A stretch of DNA of 64,000 nt, taken from NCBI GenBank assembly GCA_947650285.1, contig CANTFL010001256.1:372001-436000 (forward strand). Direction: 5' to 3'. The position numbers were made by a program, and so were the translations under genes. Source of the stretch: Hyaloperonospora brassicae. Taxonomy: Eukaryota > Oomycota > Peronosporomycetes > Peronosporales > Peronosporaceae. The notes under the pieces were generated by a model. That model did no database searches. It was not told the DNA's origin and worked only from the letters and a program-made list of their open reading frames with translations. Positions 33,462 through 44,240 of this stretch are shown here, in pieces (position 1 is the stretch's first letter; the number at the start of each line of letters is the position of its first letter).

Positions 33462-33852
33462 TGTAACGGGGCACACCCTTGCGTAACTTAACGCAAGGGT
33501 TTTGAGTGCCCCGACAGACGTACACGTGGCAAGCGAGGAAGCGTAGGTAGGGTAAAAGTAGAACCGTTATATTAATGAATTAAGCCTTTAAACTACTGTC
33601 TCTTCGTTTGACTTAATTCAATTATACTAATATAACTGCATGTATGGTGACGTCTCGTCACCACTCATTGCGCGCGTCTTGCGGCGATTGGTGGGTTGGT
33701 ATCATCACGATATCAACCAACGAACAGACCCTTTGGTCGACCCTTTAATATCACCACTTTGGTGATATTGTTTTAAAGAATATCCATCTTTATATTCTTT
33801 ATTGTCACTTTCCTTAAAGTGACAATTTCATGTAACGGGCTGCCCCGTTACA
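33462..33852 (-). repeat. 5' LTR of hairpin-rich Gypsy element
   Basis: Same length and nearly the same sequence as 25867-26257. Differences I could see include A/C at the start of a CCCGAC motif and single changes in TAATRAATTAAG, TTAAGYCTT, GTTGRTATC and CCAAYGAAC. It should carry the promoter for the gag-pol transcript, which would run leftwards in window coordinates. No core promoter motif was assigned. Confidence 0.95.
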
Positions 33853-33857
33853 ATGTT

Positions 33858-34200
33858 CCTGAGTTCATGCATGGCGACCGAGCCCTCGGAGATGTCACAT
33901 CAAAAGCAACCCGGTTCAAAGGATATTACTGAAATATAGCCGATCCGAACACGCTGGCCTCCCTGCACATCAGTCGGTCATTCACCTCTTGTGACTTCTC
34001 TAGTTTAGCCATTTTTTCGCTAGAACCGTCAGCCTTTTGTTTGTTTTCCGAGGCATCACCTCTGCCTTGACTCCTAACTTTTCACCTTGTAGACGATCGG
34101 CCCTTTCGCGACAATTAACGGTCTTATGTCCCGCGATGGAGCCTACCGCGCGAGAGGTTATATACATCGAGCTCATTAAATGGTCAAAAGGACGACGTCA
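33858..34200 (-). pseudogene. Continuation of Copia relic beyond the Gypsy insertion
   Basis: On the minus strand, 34180-33960 reads AGHKTVNCRERADRL followed by TNKRLTVLAKKW, with broken frame. The GHK-x4-C pattern with a basic tail is what remains of a Copia gag zinc knuckle. The junction at 33858 joins the relic at 25866 once the element and one ATGTT copy are removed. The knuckle lies upstream of other gag motifs in the joined order, so the relic is probably rearranged or made of two copies. Confidence 0.5.
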
Positions 34201-37144
34201 GGGCAAAAGTAAAAGCGTTTTTGGTAAATATTTTCTCGCTTAGACGAATATGTCTCTTCACAACAATTTATCTTCGCCAGATTTTTTGACATCATCATTC
34301 GCGAACATAAAACGGCCGCAACGCCAAATAGTCGGTCGACAACATCGCTTTCACAACGACAGTAGCTCTTCCGATGAATATGTAGCCGCTCTAGTCGACT
34401 ATTAAACGCACGTTTCTTCTGTCGCGTGTAAGCCAACATCTCTTCATGACACTAGCGCTGTTTATAATTCAGCGGCTCTGTGAAAAAATTTAAAGGAGCC
34501 ACACTCTACTCACACGGTATACAATTATAATGAGTCAATGTATAATAATAAGATTTGTGCTGATCCAAGTACTAAATTCCACGCTTTACACAACACATGT
34601 TAAATAGTCTACGCATTGACACACAATATACAACTTCGCGATTAATATCAGCAAACCTCTTTACAAGGATCGCTTCGGTATCTTTATAATTTTAGCAAGC
34701 TCTGCCGCCCAGCGAGCGTCACGTCACATTTTTGCGCAACCACGTAACGTGTAGAGAATGTCGTATAAAATAGACATCATATTCTGTCAATTACTTACCG
34801 TTTAATTGGTTTTTTTTTCAAACATACCTTATGAAATAAATAGTAAAGAATTATTTTCGTTAACGATATGTGTCAGCACCACTCGGACCATCGGTTGATG
34901 TAGTTCAAAACATCAATCAAATCGTACTTTAATTGCTCCTGAACGCGCGCAATTGGTGGTGAACGAGTCCATACATTCGGAGTTTTAATGGAAATGTATA
35001 AAAGCAAGGACAAGCGAATATATCACCTAACTTAATTATATTAAATTTTTACTCTTCCCTTTCTTTTACGTTTATATAGCGAAGAAGCCTCCATCTGTAA
35101 GTGAAGCGTACATATGGATATCAGGCAAATACATTTACTGTGTCGCTGTAGGTATAATTTACTGTATCAGTATTAACCGAGAGGGTGCCCCATTTTTGCA
35201 CAAACTTTAGACTTCAAAAGCGCTTCTGAATAGCCAGTGTATCGAAAGCATTTATCACGCTCTTCTCTCTTGACGGATCCGGTGCAACGCACAAGTCCGA
35301 GTGGAGTCAGTAAAGTCTTGAGCAAATTGATATGTATGCCTGCAGCCTTTGCAGCAGGTGCTTAGTGACGTCGTAGAAAGATGCGGGGTTGGAACCGACC
35401 ACATGCACACGACAAACCGAAGAGTCAGCAGGGATTAAATTGCAAAATATGCTCGCTGGAATAGTAAGTCGAAGCAAAACCGCGTGGATAATAAATCAAA
35501 TACTACCTAAGCTTAACATGCACGCGGCATACCCAATACATGCCGCGAAGTTAGAGCGTTCTTGACAGAAAAGTACCATTGGCAGTTGCATAGAAGCCGA
35601 CATGGGAATGCTCTGAGTTATCGGAAGTTTGTAAAATCGTCGGTACGATATAGCTTTGCGGCGGACCACTTGTCATTGCTTGTGATATGATTGTCGTTGA
35701 TGCACTGTATCGTTGACCATCTCGACGTCCGAAGAAGAGACTTTCAGGATACAGCGTGAACATGGTGGAAGCCACAAAAGCTATACAGATGCAAACGATT
35801 GCTTTTAGCAAAGCACGGACATGGCCACATGCCATAGCGGTTTGGCTTCGGTCACCGAGCTACATCGAACCAATGCTTGATTGTGATACGATATCAATTT
35901 ATTTTCTGTGATTAAGGTGTGAGTACATCGAAGGTTGTCGTGAGCTGTGGTGGCTAGAAGTAGGTTGAATAATATTGAATGTGATGCTGGCTGGGTCTAA
36001 AGAATGCTGCTTTGTACTATGCTAAGCCTATCATCATCGATTCTACGATAATACCAACCAAAGTTGCATTCATACTCATCGTTACATACAACATGCTGAG
36101 CCGTCTCCGCCATATAATACATATACGTCGGGCCATCGTCGTATCACCAATATTTAGGACGCGAACACGTAATCTGTAGATTTTACCTTACCCTATCTAA
36201 TTCGAGATATATTTTAACATTTGCGAACTACCGAACAATATATTTGTTCCTTGAAAAGATCAAATAACCATCAGGTAAGTTCTCGTTTGATCTGTTCTAC
36301 CAGTCAAATTGACAATACAAATACAGCACAACTTTTTAAAATATCTAACAAATGAACTCGCAGCCACGTTTTTGGACCGATCAAGCACGCGTTGTGGATT
36401 TAGCACGCAATATATTTCAAAGTTTTAGCATCGCAGTTTTGCACGCGCAATTGTTGAAATTCGTTTTACGTTGCTGGTCCCATTGGACAACGATGTGATC
36501 AGTCTCACCTGTGAAGAAGCATATGGAGAGCAGTGTCACCAGCTTCAACTGATTAGTAGTATATGGAGCCACGACGTATGAGAAGAAGTAAGTAGTATAT
36601 GGATAGGTAAGATATATATATGGACATGACCCACAAGTCATGAAGCTTGTGGGGTCAGTAGGCATATAGGACTAGCAGGGACAGGAGCTAAGAAAAGGAA
36701 AACTACAATGATAGCTCGGTGAGTCGCTCTTATTGCTATCCTAACAGCAATATCCCGCCTCTGGTTTTTTGCCATATGTTATTACTTATAAATGCTCAAG
36801 AGAGTACACTTTTAGTAATTGCGCGCTACACGTACGCTAAACCCTACACGATGCACGTGGTGCGCTGCGTTTGCGTCGAAGCGTGGCCTAGTTGGTCGTA
36901 AAACGGGTGAAATATCTCGAATATACAGGCACTGCTTTGTGATGTAAAGTACTCCATACTAGGACGTGAAGGGTTGTCGACAAGCCTAAAAGAATACCAG
37001 TGAACGACGTTGATTTGTGCGGTGGTCTGAACTGGATTGGCAATGTGCTGTTTGTAGGATTTTCTGAAAGATGTGACAAAAAGCGAAATTTTGCAAGATG
37101 TGATAAAAGATTTTGTATAAAAGGAAATTAATCTAAATTATATG
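34201..37144. other. Gene-poor A+T-rich stretch
   Basis: Apart from the small frame at 35551-35835 nothing here looks coding. Runs of A+T with stops in all frames dominate. I saw no LTR or TIR pair and no RNA gene. Confidence 0.3.
35551..35835 (-). CDS. Small possible secreted or membrane-anchored protein
   Basis: A 94-codon frame from ATG 35835. The N-terminus (MACGHVRALLKAIVCICIAF) is a good signal peptide or single membrane anchor, followed by a Ser/Thr-rich polar segment with a possible N-glycosylation site near the end (ANGTF). There is no RxLR or LxLFLAK motif, so it should not be called a known effector class. It stands alone in a gene-poor region, as fast-evolving secreted genes of oomycetes often do, but a chance frame is equally possible at this size. 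Confidence 0.3.
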   Translation of the reverse strand: MACGHVRALLKAIVCICIAFVASTMFTLYPESLFFGRRDGQRYSASTTIISQAMTSGPPQSYIVPTILQTSDNSEHSHVGFYATANGTFLSRTL

Positions 37145-37250
37145 GATCGGGAGCTATTTATGCAAAGATCTGAAGCTATTGATGCGACGAACTAAAGCTA
37201 TTTATCTCGATCTGAAGCTATCTATCATGGTCTATGGCGATTTATGACAG
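37145..37250. repeat. Degenerate 20-22 bp tandem repeat
   Basis: Five consecutive units start at 37145, 37167, 37189, 37209 and 37230, each close to GATCTGAAGCTATTTATC. Three further related units lie at about 37293, 37313 and 37333. Unit-to-unit variation is high, so the array is old. It lies about 500 bp upstream of a MULE relic and may belong to its subterminal region. Confidence 0.75.
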
Positions 37251-37740
37251 TGTTTTACATCTCAAGCAATGCTAGTGATTTTAGGTTTAGACGATCTGAA
37301 GCTTATTCTCTCGATTAGGAGAGATTTATCAGGATCTGGAGTCAATTATGAAATGTTGTCGCAATCAATCAAATGCATCCTAATAGCTGTTATGCTCCTA
37401 TTTTAGTTTGCTCATTCGTGCAACAACGTAAAGATAAATAATGGAGGACTTGAAGGCAAAAAAGATAGGCTACGGGAAAGGCAGATGCTCATGTTAGATG
37501 TTGCACTCGCGCAAGGTAGATGCGCTTTCTTGTCTACGAGAGGTGTAAATTTTCGTTTTGTTACAGTGGAATTGTGCGAGCTTGGGCTTTAAATGGCGTG
37601 TTCGATTGGCACGATGCAGGAACAAACATGGCTCAGGTGATCGGCATGTGGCGGATGGAAATCTGGACCACCAGGATTGCGTTAGTGTCGAGAAGCCTTA
37701 GACGGCTCAACTAGTCACCAACTCATTAGTACGTGGTGCA

Positions 37741-39250
37741 TTGTCTGCAGAACCGACCACGTCCACGAGCATTTTACGAGGTCAACTTCATCACCAAGTC
37801 AAGATGACTGCGTACTATCATGTGATGTATCGTACCAAGGACAAGATAAACGAAGAGCTGATTTCTAGAGATTTACCGAGATTACTTTTTTACCTAGTCG
37901 ACTGTCGCAATTTTCAGCGTTTAAACCCAGGAACACTTACGGAGCTCCAGTGCGACGTGAAGGGGCACTTCAACCGGGTAATCGTTGTGCTCAACCCGAA
38001 GTGGTTTTTCAAATGACCAAGGGATTTTTGGTGATGATGTAGCTAACATGAAAGATCGCAGGTAAAACGGAGTCCAGAGTGCAGTAGCCAGTCGAGACGG
38101 AAATTATAGTACACAAATTGATTCAATTGCGCTCGTCCCTATTTAAGACTATAAATATTGTTCGTGTTTTTTTTCGTATTCTTATCATGGGTTCCCACTG
38201 ATTACTAGTCCCGTCTTCAGTGTTTGAAATGCTGGCCTGGTATATGTTGACGAAAAGCTCAACATATTTAATATGTTCCGCATTCGTCACATCAAAGGTA
38301 GGGAAACAGCCAAACTATCAGCAATTTCGTTCCCACTTGTCTTTATTTCTGCATGGGTAATATGAGAAATGCCAAATTGGTACGAATATCGGTCACTTAA
38401 GGGAAGTTAGTATGGGAAGCGAATGCTACAACACGTCGACTAGATTTGATATCGCGATGACCAAACTATTCGCGATCAAACCAGCTGCTGCTATGTACTA
38501 AAATGCGGTACAACTTCATAAGTGGACACTTCACGTACACTACGATGCAACTATACTTTACTGATGGAGAACGACCAACTTTGTTGAGAGTGAGCAAGCA
38601 AAAAGTCTCCGCTTGAGACCACGGCTTATGATGCTGTACGGGGCTTTCAAGGCTTATTCTACGATTATGATTGATGAGCGTTACATACGGTTTCAATTAT
38701 GCATGCTATAAAGGAAAGAGAGACGTTCAGTTACGCCTCAGGCCGAACAAAAGTAAAAAAACAAGTCATGGATGCTGCAGGAAATGTTGTGCCGTTCAGT
38801 TCTGATAACGTATCATTCTTCGCTCGATTCAGCAATCAACTGGAGCAACACCGTGTAGACATCAAGCGATCATCATAGATATGTGAATCATGGAAGCAGC
38901 ACAATATTTTGTGCCGCCATTTGATCGCGACCTAAAAAGCGGTAGATAATCCTAAGATTGCGTTTGAGCTGATAAGTAACTATTACAAAGTTGCGGCGTA
39001 TCAAGCGAGCGTCGGTAAGATTGAGGTTGCTGAGGACCACATGTTCAGGCGTGATTCAGATATTCTACCCGCTATTTATATTCGACAATCCGGACGCCCG
39101 AAGAAAAGGCGTATCGGGTCACAAAATGTGTCTGGCGGGAACGCACGTAAGCCTTACAAATGTAAGCAGTGTTGTACATCGGGACAGAACAAGGCTACAT
39201 GTCGCTGTTATTGACGTTCGACTACTGATATGGATCATCGTAACGCCTTG
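37741..39250 (+). pseudogene. MULE transposase relic
   Basis: Three parts in order on the plus strand suggest a Mutator-like transposase. At 37800-38016 is an N-terminal stretch (YYHVMYRTKDKINEELISRD, then NPGTLTELQCDVKGHFNRVI) like the segment before the DDE core. At 38190-38700 are scattered pieces with stops. At 39060-39180 is a C-terminal basic linker and zinc knuckle (RQSGRPKKRRIGSQ, then CKQCCTSGQNKATCRCY). The central catalytic residues are not readable. No matching TIR pair was found around it, so the ends are undefined. Confidence 0.6.
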
Positions 39251-39259
39251 TTATGGTCT

Positions 39260-40985
39260 AACATGAATGTAGTTGAGTTCATAATTATTATAATCGCATA
39301 CTTTGCTGTGTTAAAATATTAAAAAGGCGCCGAGCGGAAGTTAATGCAGCAACGACCATTCAATAAACGGCACAATTAATCGCAACAGATACGCCTGATG
39401 CTTGCTACAATCGTTAAGTACTTCCCAGACTGTTCTTGGTCCTTCAAATTGGCATCACACAGACTTTCTTTCTTGCGTAAGATCTGGTACGCCGGCGACA
39501 TGTACACGTTCGTATGTTTGCCGAGCTTATCGACGCGATTTCCCCACGTTAAACGCGACAGAAACTCGTCACATCCCTTGCGCCACGTCGGAATGTGCAT
39601 AAAACGACGTCAAGGTCTATAGTTGTGTCACTTGAAACCATAGAAAGCGGCTATTCGGTCGATCAATCGACTTGTCCAACTTGATCCACTCGCCCGATTG
39701 TTCGTTGCCAATACAACGCTGCGTGATCCCGCGCGGGAACTCAGAATCAAAAACGATTTATAAGTGCCGTCTTTGGAGTCGGCTATGAATGAACATCATA
39801 CTACTGACGTGCTGCTTACCAGCTGCAATGCAGCCCCGTGTGCGGTTCATCAATCAGTGCACTTGCCACGATTCTACCATCAGTGTCTGCTGACAAATAC
39901 GTTACACTTGTATCAGTGCATCGAGCAGATTGCCGCAAGTATTGCAGTTGCAATAGACAATTTCGATTCAGTCATATCTATTCGCTGAGGGTGTCTTCCT
40001 TCTGCGCGAACTCACTAACTTACAAAATCTTCTTTATATGGTCACGGCTATGTCGTCGGCCGATCGTTTCGTGCATGCACCGAAGATAACACTTCGTTGG
40101 TGACTCATACATCCACCCCATGTCGTAGCAGTTGCGTGTCATTAAGTTTTGCATGTACTCGGAGACCCTTACAAGGCAGCTCAACCACTGTACTCCTCGC
40201 TAGCCGTCGTCCGGCAAAATATTAGTGAGACATTGGGTCAGCTGCTGAGGCGTCTGTTAAGCGACACAGCTCGAGCAATGGTGTCATGATTCACTTTGAA
40301 GCCCTCCGTCCAGCGCAAACTAGTGTCGATTGATTTTGCAGCGCATCACTTGGGCACAGTAGTGCCGAATCCGTGTGAAGAGGGCCAACGTTTACCGCGA
40401 TTAGTTTATACTATGGTTGAACTGCTGAAGCAGTGTTTGACATTCGAAGAATTGCTGGTCTCCGCGTAGAAAACAACGGCATACCGCTGCGTTTGTGGAA
40501 ACAACAAACACCTCGGTGGTGTTTTGCTGAAAATTGTGTGGACGGAAGTATGACTCTACAATCTGTTGGTGCACGCACTGCAGTCGATGCTGGACGATCC
40601 CTTCCGCTCAAACCGTAGGCGCGATATCTGTTCGGGTCAATCACCTTTACGATATGGATGCCCGCTCAGTATTGACAAGTGGATGCCGTAAGGCTATTCC
40701 ACGATCGTTTGTACACCATTTTCTTTACTTGGCGAATTACGGTCCCGACGAGCTAAAGGTTTGTAAACGCTTTCGTGGTTCTGGCGTATAGCCTCATCTT
40801 CACTATCACTCCGGTGTGGTCTCTTCTGATAGCTAGATCAAAAGCGACCCTGTTGTCAGGTTGTCATACTTTGCGGCAGCTGCGTGTAATATAGCTGGCC
40901 CCAGTCATAATAGAGCACAATGTGGTGTTGCGCGGAATGCGTCAAGAGCACCGGCAATGAGGTGGAAACACGGTACCTCATGTTG
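39260..40985. other. Intergenic stretch with unassigned frames
   Basis: A minus frame at 39376-39600 (starting MHIPTWRKGCDEFLSRLTWG) and plus frames at 40433-40618 and 40534-40791 are somewhat coding-like but match nothing I know and are interrupted on both sides. They may be remnants of one or two decayed genes. No transposon ends were seen. Confidence 0.3.
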
Positions 40986-40988
40986 CCT

Positions 40989-41039
40989 TGCACGGATGGC
41001 TTCATTTGCTACCTGGTCGCAAATGAAGCCATCCGTGCA
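40989..41039. repeat. Perfect 20-bp inverted repeat with 11-nt loop
   Basis: TGCACGGATGGCTTCATTTG (40989-41008) is exactly complementary to the sequence at 41020-41039, with the loop 41009-41019. It lies inside a plus-strand open frame (40920-41402, 160 codons) of unknown identity that reads through both arms. The stem is longer than any in the neighbouring host DNA. Confidence 0.95.
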
Positions 41040-42038
41040 CGACAAATGCATATTATGAACGCTAATACTTCACATAAGCACCCAGTAACGAAGCAGAATC
41101 TGCGCGAGAAGACGCAGGAAACGGCACCCGAGTTTAGCCTGGACAAGCTATTTACTGGCAGTTTCAGCATAGCTGTGCGGTTTGCTACCAATTGTATGGA
41201 GCCGAAACACACGTCAGACAACAGACCCCAAGGGAGACGCCTATGGGTACATTGCTTCAAGGCTGAGACTGGATCGCAGCAGCTTAGCACTTTGGTTAGT
41301 CTCCTGCCCCTCGACCCACTTGCACATTGCAGCATGAATAGCAGCAAGGTCGCTGCAAAAGGCGCGCGAGACGGAAACGAGAACGAAGATGCGATGACTT
41401 GAAACTGCAAGTAGGATGTCATCTCGAGATGTTTTTATCAGCAAAACTTTTTGTTCTCACGGGTTGGCGCAGTCCTCGATGTCATTTGGTGATGTCAAGC
41501 GCACCTGTGTAAATTAGCACCAATGCAGTATGACGCCCTAGTAGGCTACTGTTGACGTTGGAGTCTCGATCATGGAGCGCAGGCTAGTCATTCGGGTGAA
41601 GCACTTTTGATTTGTGTATCCGATTGCATCCGAGTGTGAAGAAGCTTTTTGCTACAACGCCAACGTGCTAACGCATTGAGCTTTGTGGTGCTTGATGTGC
41701 GCCGCGCAAGTCAAAAGCGCGATTGCCTTGACGTTCTTGCCCGCGAAGACCGAAAGGCGAATCGAACGATGAAGAGCAAGATGGGGCTGAGGCGGACATA
41801 TACGGTGGGCTTGCTGGAGCATACCATACGATACCGGCGTGGCGTTGCTTTTGGTTGCAGGACTGAATTACTCATCTGCGATTGGCCTGATCAGTCGAAA
41901 GGATGTATATGCGAAGTGCATGTCTTGCCGTTCGTTGGGTGCTTTGCCTTGCATGCCGTATATGCTTCCTGTGCGTTGTGTCTACTCTGTAATGGTGAGT
42001 TTATAAGAGAAAGTAGTGAAGAGAGATGTTGGTCATGA
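41040..42038. other. Stretch with two unassigned plus-strand frames
   Basis: Frames at 40920-41402 (160 codons) and 41649-42038 (129 codons, start possibly not ATG) are open but carry no recognised domain or signal peptide. They may be chance or decayed host sequence. No RNA gene or repeat was recognised apart from the hairpin at 40989-41039. Confidence 0.25.
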
Positions 42039-43222
42039 TCACTTGGCGTTGTATTTACACGTGTTTAACATTGCTGCGTAAACTTCTAGTTCGTCTGCAA
42101 GCTCCTTCAATCTAGCGTCCTCTCGAAAATTCTCCGACAACCACTCTGTCTCTTTCTTGTAAATGCGTTTCTCTTCCAGCACGCGAGCCATGTCATCGTC
42201 ACTCGATTCGCCCACTCCTGCAGCACGAGTTCCACTCCAGCGTTTCTCCTTCAGCGCGCGAGCCACGTCGCGGCACTCAATTCGCGCCCTCAGTCACGAT
42301 AGCGCTCCACACATTTTGAGCCACCACTTGAAGCCCCGACGAATTTTTTTCGAGGTTGAGTTATCTTGTCGAGCCGCCGAATCGAATGGTTTCTCCAATG
42401 CAAAAGGCATCACTTGATACACTTTCTCGAGGCTCAATCTTAACTTCTCCCACAGACCGGATAAGAATTCATCACAGTAACCTCGCGCATCAGCCAAAAA
42501 TTGTTGCTGCATCGTGTCAGCGCCAGACCTCATGATGCCTGAGTTCCGCATCCGATGAAAAGACCACGCCGCCGCGTAGCATTCTCCATTGCGCCGTATC
42601 AGTTCAGACGCTACTCTACTATTCGCCAGCTTAGCCACTGTCTCGTCCTTCAAGCAGCGTCACAAGGGCCTTGTCCTTCGACATCGAAGCCAGAGGTTCG
42701 ACCATCATCAACATACTCATGGCTCCGTCCTCCAGCAACTTTTTTCATAGCCTCCTTCTTTGTTTTCTCCTGCGCAGCCGTAGCACCGTCCTCCGAAACC
42801 GTTTCGATAGCGTCTCTCAACTCGTTTCGCAGCTTGATCTTGTCCTCGTCGCTATAGAATAGGAGAGAGCGAGCCATGAACTCGTCATCAAACTCATTCT
42901 ACTCCATAACCCAAACGAAGGCAGTTGTATACTGCTCCTCGCTATGTAACCCGATCATCAATCCCCTCTCCGACAAATACATCATGTATAAGGCTTTCCT
43001 AGGGTTCGTTCCTGATTCCAGCCTGATGTCGATCAATCTCGGTCGCATGTGTAAGAATCCATCATACAACTTCGCTTGAAACGCGTCAGCGTGAACCTTC
43101 ACATCAGACGGAAGTGAGGTGGATAAGTGCAACACCTCTTCCTCTCCTCTAGACTTTATCAGTACGCAAGGTGCATCATCGCTGGTAAAGCGTTCTTTAT
43201 CCAGGTCAACATATGCAGGCAC
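42039..43222 (-). pseudogene. Decayed gene of unknown function
   Basis: On the minus strand one frame runs 43222-42650 with a single internal TAG at 42899. After a frameshift near 42650 a second frame runs to 42039 with one internal stop near 42294. Together they give about 390 residues of well-behaved, charged, helix-rich sequence (for example MRPRLIDIRLESGTNPRKAL, YQVMPFALEKPFDSAARQDN, WLSENFREDARLKELADELE). Three lesions in 1.2 kb mean it is probably a pseudogene. The family is not recognised. It could be a host gene relic or an effector-like protein; no signal peptide or RxLR was seen at the upstream end. Confidence 0.5.
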
Positions 43223-43265
43223 CTCTCCAACATATGCAAGTCATTGATCACCATAATTAAGCCAA

Positions 43266-43690
43266 CGTGTAGCGGAGCTACACAGCTCCTTAAGTCAGAG
43301 GAAGAATTAGCGCTCTACGAGCAACTCTGGTTCAAAGAACCCGACTCAGATAGTTATAAAGCTCATAGATCTTACCGTCCCTGTTCCAGGGAAACCAAAC
43401 GATTCAAGAGAATCAAATCACAAAGTGCACAAGAGCAGCTACCTTTACAGGCGTTGCTGGCTCTTCTGATCAAGACGCCTCGTGAGGCACGTGTAGTATG
43501 TTGATCAAAATGGGAACTGAGCCATCTTTTCTTTATCGAAAGGAACACCTCAGAACAACGTGCTTAACCTAGTCACTCATGTTCTAATTAATACCTCCTA
43601 AAAGATCTTGTAATTCGGTGGCTGACACACGTCAGTCCCCGAAAATTGATATGGTGTTCGAATATCATCTTTAATGGGAATCCGTCCCTT
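43266..43690 (-). repeat. Dispersed repeat, copy 1 (inverted partner at 49.1 kb)
   Basis: The reverse complement of this stretch shares blocks in the same order with 49080-49500: ATTGATAT or TATCAATT near the start, a GAC-GTGT-GTC stem, ACACGTGCC, GCTCGTAGA and AGCTCCGCTACA. It contains several short palindromes (GTGTAGC-GGA-GCTACAC; CTGAC-GTGT-GTCAG) like those of the hairpin-rich Gypsy element and lies just before an LTR relative of that element, so it may be an internal or terminal part of a related, older element. An open frame at 43290-43504 (ELALYEQLWFKEPDSDSYKA) could be a gag remnant. Confidence 0.55.
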
Positions 43691-43855
43691 GTTTACCACA
43701 CATGTTACGTAACCCGTTACACCCACACCTGTTGTAGCCCCGTTACACAATAGCTGCTGTTGGCAAGAATATCAGGCCACGCCGCCCCTATTTCGGCGCC
43801 AGATGTAAGCAGAGGCTGTTCACCAATCGGCGTCATGCGGTAGACGTCGCCTATA

Positions 43856-44240
43856 CGTAACAAGGTATCACGTTGCATGAAACTTATCATTGCGTGAAAT
43901 GATAATAAAGAACATTATGTTGAATATTCTATATACAATATCACGAATCAAAGTGTTATTGTTGAGATGGCCCAAGGGTCTACTTATTGGTTAATATTGA
44001 GATGATACTTACCTAGCAATCGCTGCTAGACGTGCGCAATAGGTGGTGAGTAGACGTCATCATGCGTTAAGTTATAATAATATTATACAGTCAGGTCAAA
44101 ACAGAGAACAAGAGTGATAGGACGGATAATTTTCTATTTTCATTGTATTATATAACAGTTTCACTTTTACCACGACTAGAGAATTTGCCTTAGTCGTTAC
44201 CTTCCTCTGTGTAAGTGTTTACGCCCAGCTGGGCACTGAC
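43856..44240 (+). repeat. Diverged LTR relative of the hairpin-rich Gypsy element
   Basis: Compared with the sense strand of the 391-bp LTR, collinear blocks are: CGTAACAAGG (for TGTAACGGGG), TTGCATGAAA, AATAAAGAA, ACAATATCAC, AAGGGTCTACTTATTGGTT, CAATAGGTGGTGAGTAGACG and ATATAACAGTTTCACTTTTACC. The right end near 44240 is uncertain. The orientation is opposite to the intact element. It may be a solo LTR or the end of a decayed element whose internal sequence is to its left. Confidence 0.7.

Larger units (their letters stand above)
25867..33852 (-). mobile_element. Young, hairpin-rich Ty3/Gypsy chromovirus-like element
   Basis: A complete element on the minus strand: 5' LTR 33852-33462, primer-binding site candidate just inside it, gag (33417-32263), pol (32212-27368) with protease, reverse transcriptase, RNase H, integrase and a C-terminal chromodomain, polypurine tract (26270-26258), 3' LTR (26257-25867), and ATGTT duplications outside. 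The LTRs are 391 bp each, and I noted about five differences by eye, so the insertion is recent. Gag has two in-frame stops; pol has one stop and two compensating frameshifts. Two features are unusual: a long extra frame on the opposite strand (26389-27996), and an almost unbroken series of short inverted repeats through LTRs, coding and non-coding parts alike. Confidence 0.95.
25862..33857. repeat. Target-site duplication ATGTT around Gypsy element
   Basis: ATGTT at 25862-25866 immediately precedes the left LTR and ATGTT at 33853-33857 immediately follows the right LTR. A perfect 5-bp direct duplication is the normal footprint of Ty3/Gypsy integrase. It proves that the 7986 bp between are one insertion, not a rearranged assembly. 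Confidence 0.95.

Noticed and set aside
25867..33852. CRISPR-like array or tandem repeat as the source of the regular hairpins
   Set aside because: The stems differ in sequence from one to the next and lie in protein-coding DNA; no repeat-spacer structure is present.
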